Positions 5,201-8,169 of a stretch of 8,169 nt of DNA are shown here, in pieces (positions within the stretch are counted from its first letter, which is position 1; each line of letters opens with the position of its first letter). The notes under the pieces were generated by a model. It searched no databases and was not told the DNA's origin. It worked only from the letters and a program-made list of their open reading frames with translations. Origin of the DNA: Prevotellaceae bacterium (lineage in GTDB: Bacteria; Bacteroidota; Bacteroidia; Bacteroidales; Paludibacteraceae); the NCBI GenBank assembly GCA_031270565.1, contig JAISXJ010000153.1:1-8169 (forward strand). The letters are read 5' to 3'. The translations under genes and the position numbers were made by a program.

Positions 5201-7294
5201 ATGCTCCTTTCGTCCGACATTACCTATCTTCCCGGCGTGGGACCGAAAAAAGCCGCCACGCTTGCTGCCGAACTTAATGTGCGTACGGTTGAGGATTTGC
5301 TCTGTTGCTATCCCTACAAATACATCGACCGCAGCCATTTTTATACCGTCAGGGAAGTGGACGAAACAATGCCCTACATCCAGCTCAAAGGGCAGATTGT
5401 CGCCTTTGAGAAACGCGGCGAGGGACGGCAACAGCGGCTCATAGCACGTTTTACCGATGGCACGGGCTTTCTGGAACTGGTCTGGTTTCAGGGAATACGT
5501 TTTATCGAGGAAAAATATACCACAGGTGTCGAATATGTTATCTTTGGCAAGCCGACCCGCTTCGGCGCAAAACTTAACATCGCGCATCCGGATATAGAGG
5601 TGGCATCGGAGGCGCAACAGGGAGTAGCTGCCGGCTTGCAGGCGTTTTACAATACCTCTGAAAAAATGAAACGCGCCTATCTTCATTCCGCCGCATTAAG
5701 GAAAATCATCATGGCGGCGCTCTCGGATAGGTCGCTCGTCATTACCGAAACATTGCCGGAAGCCACTGTTCGGGAATATGCCCTGATGGAACGGCACAGG
5801 GCGCTCGTAACCATTCACATGCCGACGGACAGCGCCTCCCTCGTACAGGCGCAGCGACGGCTTAAGTTTGAAGAGCTGTTCTACGTTCAACTCAGCATCC
5901 TGCAACAAAGCAAGTGGCGGGAGCAGAAGTTTAAAGGGTACGTCTTCGGCACGATTGGCGACTATTTCAACCGTTTCTATAGAACCTGCCTCCCCTTTGA
6001 GCTTACCGGCGCACAGAAACGGGTGATAAAAGAGATACGGACTGATATGGCTACAGGCAGGCAGATGAATCGCCTCCTGCAGGGGGACGTGGGCAGCGGC
6101 AAGACCATTGTAGCGTTGATGACGATGCTCATTGCTCTGGATAACGGCTTTCAGGCGTGCATAATGGCGCCAACGGAGATTCTGGCAACGCAACACCGGC
6201 AAGCCATTGTCTCGCTGGTAGAAACTCTCGGCATTACGGTCAGGCTACTCACCGGCTCAACGAAGAAAAAGGAACGCCAAGAGATTACCCAACAACTTGC
6301 CGACGGGTCGTTGCAGATTATCATCGGCACGCATGCGCTTATCGAAGACTCGGTAGTTTTTAAAAATCTGGGTGTTGTAATCATTGACGAACAGCATCGC
6401 TTCGGTGTTGCGCAACGGGCAAAACTGTGGAACAAGAACATTCACCCGCCTCATATACTGGTTATGACCGCCACGCCCATTCCGCGCACGCTGGCAATGA
6501 CCGTCTATGGCGACCTTGATGTCTCGGTCATTGACGAATTGCCCGCAGGACGTAAACCCATTGCCACATATCACTATTTCGACAATAAACGTGCAGCGCT
6601 TAACCGTTTCATCCGGCAACAGGTTGAACTTGGACGGCAGGTGTATATCGTCTATCCGCTCATTCAGGAGTCGGAGTCTCTTGACCTGAAAAACCTCGAA
6701 GACGGTTATCAGCAGATGTGCGAAACGTTTCCAGACCTGCGCATTGGCATGGTGCACGGCAAATTAAAGGCGGCGGACAAGGAGGCAACGATGCGTTGTT
6801 TTGTATCGGGCGAATTGCAGATACTGATGGCAACGACAGTGATTGAGGTTGGGGTGAATGTGCCGAATGCGTCGGTGATGGTCATTGAGAGCGCTGAACG
6901 CTTTGGCTTGTCGCAGTTGCACCAGTTGCGTGGACGTGTGGGACGTGGCGCCGACCAGAGTTACTGTGTTTTGATGTCTTCCTATAAAATCGGAGCGGAT
7001 ACCCGTCGTCGTCTTCAGATTATGGTTGAATCCACAGACGGCTTCGTGATAGCCGAAGCCGACCTGAACCTCAGAGGTCCCGGCGACCTCGACGGCACGC
7101 AGCAGAGCGGCTTGCCCTTTGATTTGAAGATAGCCAACCTTGTTCAGGATGGTGCGATACTCTCTGTGGCGCGTCAGGTTGTTCAGAAGTTGCTGGATGC
7201 CGACCCGTTGCTTGAGGCGCCGGCTCACCGCATCCTTACCGAGCAACTCACCCGTCTCAAACGCGACGCCATCAACTGGGGTGTGATAAGCTGA
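5201..7294 (+). CDS. recG: ATP-dependent DNA helicase RecG
   Basis: RecG is a monomeric double-strand translocase that regresses stalled replication forks and processes D-loops, R-loops and Holliday junctions. The 697 residues match the family. An N-terminal helix-hairpin-helix-like LPGVGPKKAATLA (10-22) leads into the OB-fold wedge domain (about 60-150, LKGQIVAFE onward). The motor follows with Walker A GDVGSGKT (295-302), MAPTEILA (322-329), DEQH box (396-399), TATPIPRTLA (423-432), MVHGKL (517-522), ATTVIEVGVNVPNA (544-557) and QLRGRVGRG (575-583). The TRG element NLRGPGDLDGTQQSG (623-637), which couples ATP hydrolysis to duplex movement, is intact. The start ATG lies 6 bases after the ispD stop. 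It is the last gene of the block; a convergent gene follows about 200 bp on. No lesion is apparent. Confidence 0.98.
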   Translation: MLLSSDITYLPGVGPKKAATLAAELNVRTVEDLLCCYPYKYIDRSHFYTVREVDETMPYIQLKGQIVAFEKRGEGRQQRLIARFTDGTGFLELVWFQGIRFIEEKYTTGVEYVIFGKPTRFGAKLNIAHPDIEVASEAQQGVAAGLQAFYNTSEKMKRAYLHSAALRKIIMAALSDRSLVITETLPEATVREYALMERHRALVTIHMPTDSASLVQAQRRLKFEELFYVQLSILQQSKWREQKFKGYVFGTIGDYFNRFYRTCLPFELTGAQKRVIKEIRTDMATGRQMNRLLQGDVGSGKTIVALMTMLIALDNGFQACIMAPTEILATQHRQAIVSLVETLGITVRLLTGSTKKKERQEITQQLADGSLQIIIGTHALIEDSVVFKNLGVVIIDEQHRFGVAQRAKLWNKNIHPPHILVMTATPIPRTLAMTVYGDLDVSVIDELPAGRKPIATYHYFDNKRAALNRFIRQQVELGRQVYIVYPLIQESESLDLKNLEDGYQQMCETFPDLRIGMVHGKLKAADKEATMRCFVSGELQILMATTVIEVGVNVPNASVMVIESAERFGLSQLHQLRGRVGRGADQSYCVLMSSYKIGADTRRRLQIMVESTDGFVIAEADLNLRGPGDLDGTQQSGLPFDLKIANLVQDGAILSVARQVVQKLLDADPLLEAPAHRILTEQLTRLKRDAINWGVIS

Positions 7295-7297
7295 AAA

Positions 7298-7352
7298 ACT
7301 TTTGTAGAATTGGCTTTTGCCATAGGTCGCCGCTGCCTCTACGAATAAAAGT
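7298..7352. other. Interrupted hairpin just downstream of recG
   Basis: ACTTTT-GTAGA (7298-7308) is complementary to TCTAC...AAAAGT (7338-7342 and 7347-7352), with a 4-base bulge GAAT on one side. An inner 4-bp hairpin, TGGC-TTTT-GCCA (7311-7322), sits in the loop. It begins 3 bases past the recG stop and may protect or end the transcript, though no U-run follows it, so it is not a textbook terminator. The rest of the recG-to-S-gene gap up to 7467 shows no gene or motif that I recognise. Confidence 0.4.
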
Positions 7353-7467
7353 ATTTTGTGATATGCCAAACACCACCCGAAGTATTGGCGAAAGTGCAAA
7401 CCGTTTCCCAAGTGTGATGGATGGCAAAATTGGCGGATAAGTTCTACGAATTTGTCAAAGTTTTCGG

Positions 7468-7495
7468 GTAAGGGCAAAAGATTTTTTGCCCTTAC
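7468..7495. terminator. Perfect 12-bp inverted repeat between convergent genes
   Basis: GTAAGGGCAAAA (7468-7479) and TTTTGCCCTTAC (7484-7495) pair without mismatch around a GATT loop. The right arm ends one base from the stop codon of the minus-strand S-subunit gene, and recG converges from the left. It probably ends transcription of the minus-strand gene, and perhaps both. The T residues are inside the stem and no T-run follows on either strand, so a dispersed palindromic repeat is an alternative. Confidence 0.6.
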
Positions 7496-7496
7496 A

Positions 7497-8168
7497 TCAT
7501 CGTTTTGTTGCCGTCTTTGTCGCCGCTATCTTTCTGTCGGCATAGCGCACTACATCGGCGATTACCAACTTTTGCACCGCCGAAATTAGGGTTTGCATAA
7601 AAGCGTAATCGGGGTCGCCGGAGGCAGTAATGGGAAGTTGGATTTTTGTTTTATTCATTGCCTCTCTGTTGAATTTTGCGCCATAATTATATAAATTTCC
7701 GGTTGCAATTCTACTTACAGAAATTATTATTTCAGCAATTTGTTTATTGAATTTCTTGAGTTTGTCGGGTTTTGGAACTAAATGCTGAATATGCGAATAA
7801 CCAATAAAATCTTTTTCCTGATAAAACATCGTTTCCGCACCCAAAGTTGTATCTGAACATGTTAGGGTATTTCCTTTATTTAACGCTTCAAGGTTTGAAT
7901 AACCCATAACTCCGTTATCGGTTGTAGAGTTTGAGATTAAAGGAACTTTCCCATTTCTCGAAATTATTTCCTCATTTTTTAATCTGTAATATTTTGTCGG
8001 ATTTATCTCAAACAACCCCCCAATTTTAAACCCTTCAAATTCCACTTTTACATTTTCAAACCTTTCCAGCGCCTTTTGTTCGTCTTCGGTCAAAGTGTAA
8101 TCGGTCAATCCGGTAGCGTTTAAGTAGGCTTCCAGTTCAGCGACACGCTGAACTTCCAGTTCAGCGAC
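7497..8168 (-). CDS. DNA specificity (S) subunit of a type I/BcgI-like restriction-modification system, 5'-truncated by window edge
   Basis: The frame runs from the window end (first full codon at 8168) to TGA at 7499-7497: 223 residues of a larger protein. A TTG at 8108 is only an internal Leu, since coding similarity continues upstream. The order is: a helical spacer with an eight-residue repeat, VAELEVQR VAELEAYL (1-16); a linker (TGLTDYTLTEDEQKALERF); one target-recognition domain (~44-180) with FKIGGLFEI, KVPLISNSTTDNGVMGY, TLGAETMFYQEKDFIGYSHIQHLVPK and IQLPI; and a C-terminal helix ending DVVRYADRKIAATK, the second conserved spacer. S subunits choose the DNA sequence methylated and cut by HsdM/HsdR. 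The missing part may hold a first recognition domain or a fused N6-adenine methylase domain. Base composition is far more AT-rich than recG (about 25% GC in 7681-7740 against about 60% in 7081-7140), suggesting acquisition by transfer. Confidence 0.85.
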   Translation of the reverse strand, partial: VAELEVQRVAELEAYLNATGLTDYTLTEDEQKALERFENVKVEFEGFKIGGLFEINPTKYYRLKNEEIISRNGKVPLISNSTTDNGVMGYSNLEALNKGNTLTCSDTTLGAETMFYQEKDFIGYSHIQHLVPKPDKLKKFNKQIAEIIISVSRIATGNLYNYGAKFNREAMNKTKIQLPITASGDPDYAFMQTLISAVQKLVIADVVRYADRKIAATKTATKR

Positions 8169-8169
8169 A
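8130..8169 (-). repeat. 24-bp tandem repeat in the S-subunit spacer, cut by the window end
   Basis: The 16-bp segment TTCCAGTTCAGCGACA at 8130-8145 recurs exactly at 8154-8169, a period of 24 bp, so each unit keeps the frame and encodes eight residues (VAELEVQR). The copy number cannot be determined because the window ends inside the array. In-frame spacer repeats of this type set the distance between recognition domains in S subunits. Confidence 0.7.

Noticed and set aside
5027..5686. Minus-strand reading frame of 219 codons across the ispD/recG junction
   Set aside because: It is antisense to two clearly identified genes, and its product has no recognisable domain.
6764..7477. Minus-strand reading frame of 237 codons running from the gap into recG
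   Set aside because: Most of it is antisense to the conserved RecG motor domain, its TTG start lies in the palindrome, and no family motif is visible. It is a shadow frame, though its first ~60 codons lie in otherwise unexplained sequence.
8106..8108. TTG as the start of the S-subunit gene
   Set aside because: Upstream codons in the same frame encode the typical helical spacer (VAELEAYLNATG), so this is an internal Leu and the gene is cut by the window.

Overview
The window looks like a chromosomal segment of a Bacteroidota (probably Bacteroidales) bacterium. The evidence is a DUF4293-family membrane protein with its typical N- and C-terminal signatures, a TAnnTTTG-type promoter element ahead of recR, mostly weak or absent Shine-Dalgarno sequences, and the housekeeping series recR ... 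polyprenyl synthase, ispD, recG. I cannot name the species.

Left edge (1-1384). The 3' part of a gene for a SUMF1/formylglycine-generating-enzyme-fold protein enters from outside the window and stops at 1031. It lacks the catalytic cysteines of true FGE. Its last ~35 codons look like the variable region of a diversity-generating retroelement (DGR) target: a C-type-lectin-type fold, a conserved RGGS...GFR frame, and inner codons that are mostly NNC/NNT and reachable from AAC/AAT by changing only A. About 30 bp after the stop lies an 11-bp hairpin with a GAAA loop, which could be a terminator, a DGR target hairpin, or both. No reverse transcriptase or template repeat is visible here. The 353-bp gap that follows (1032-1384) holds no gene. 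It holds heptanucleotide repeat tracts in opposite orientations, a GGATTAACAAGAT-type intergenic repeat, an 11-bp-spaced ATTAACC pair and the recR promoter.

Core block (1385-7294). Seven same-strand genes with gaps of 6 to 60 bp probably form one transcription unit: recR (recombinational repair), a four-helix membrane protein of unknown function, a small HAD-type hydrolase, a DUF4293 membrane protein, a long-chain polyprenyl diphosphate synthase, ispD (MEP isoprenoid pathway) and recG (branch-migration helicase). Two functions are mixed: DNA repair at both ends (RecR, RecG), and isoprenoid supply in the middle (IspD makes precursors, the synthase elongates them, probably for the menaquinone side chain).

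Right edge (7295-8169). A ~200-bp gap with two hairpins separates recG from a convergent, clearly more AT-rich gene on the minus strand. That gene is the C-terminal part of a DNA specificity (S) subunit or methylase-specificity fusion of a restriction-modification system, cut by the window end inside a 24-bp tandem repeat that encodes an eight-residue helical repeat. The conserved operon is therefore flanked on both sides by fast-evolving accessory genes.
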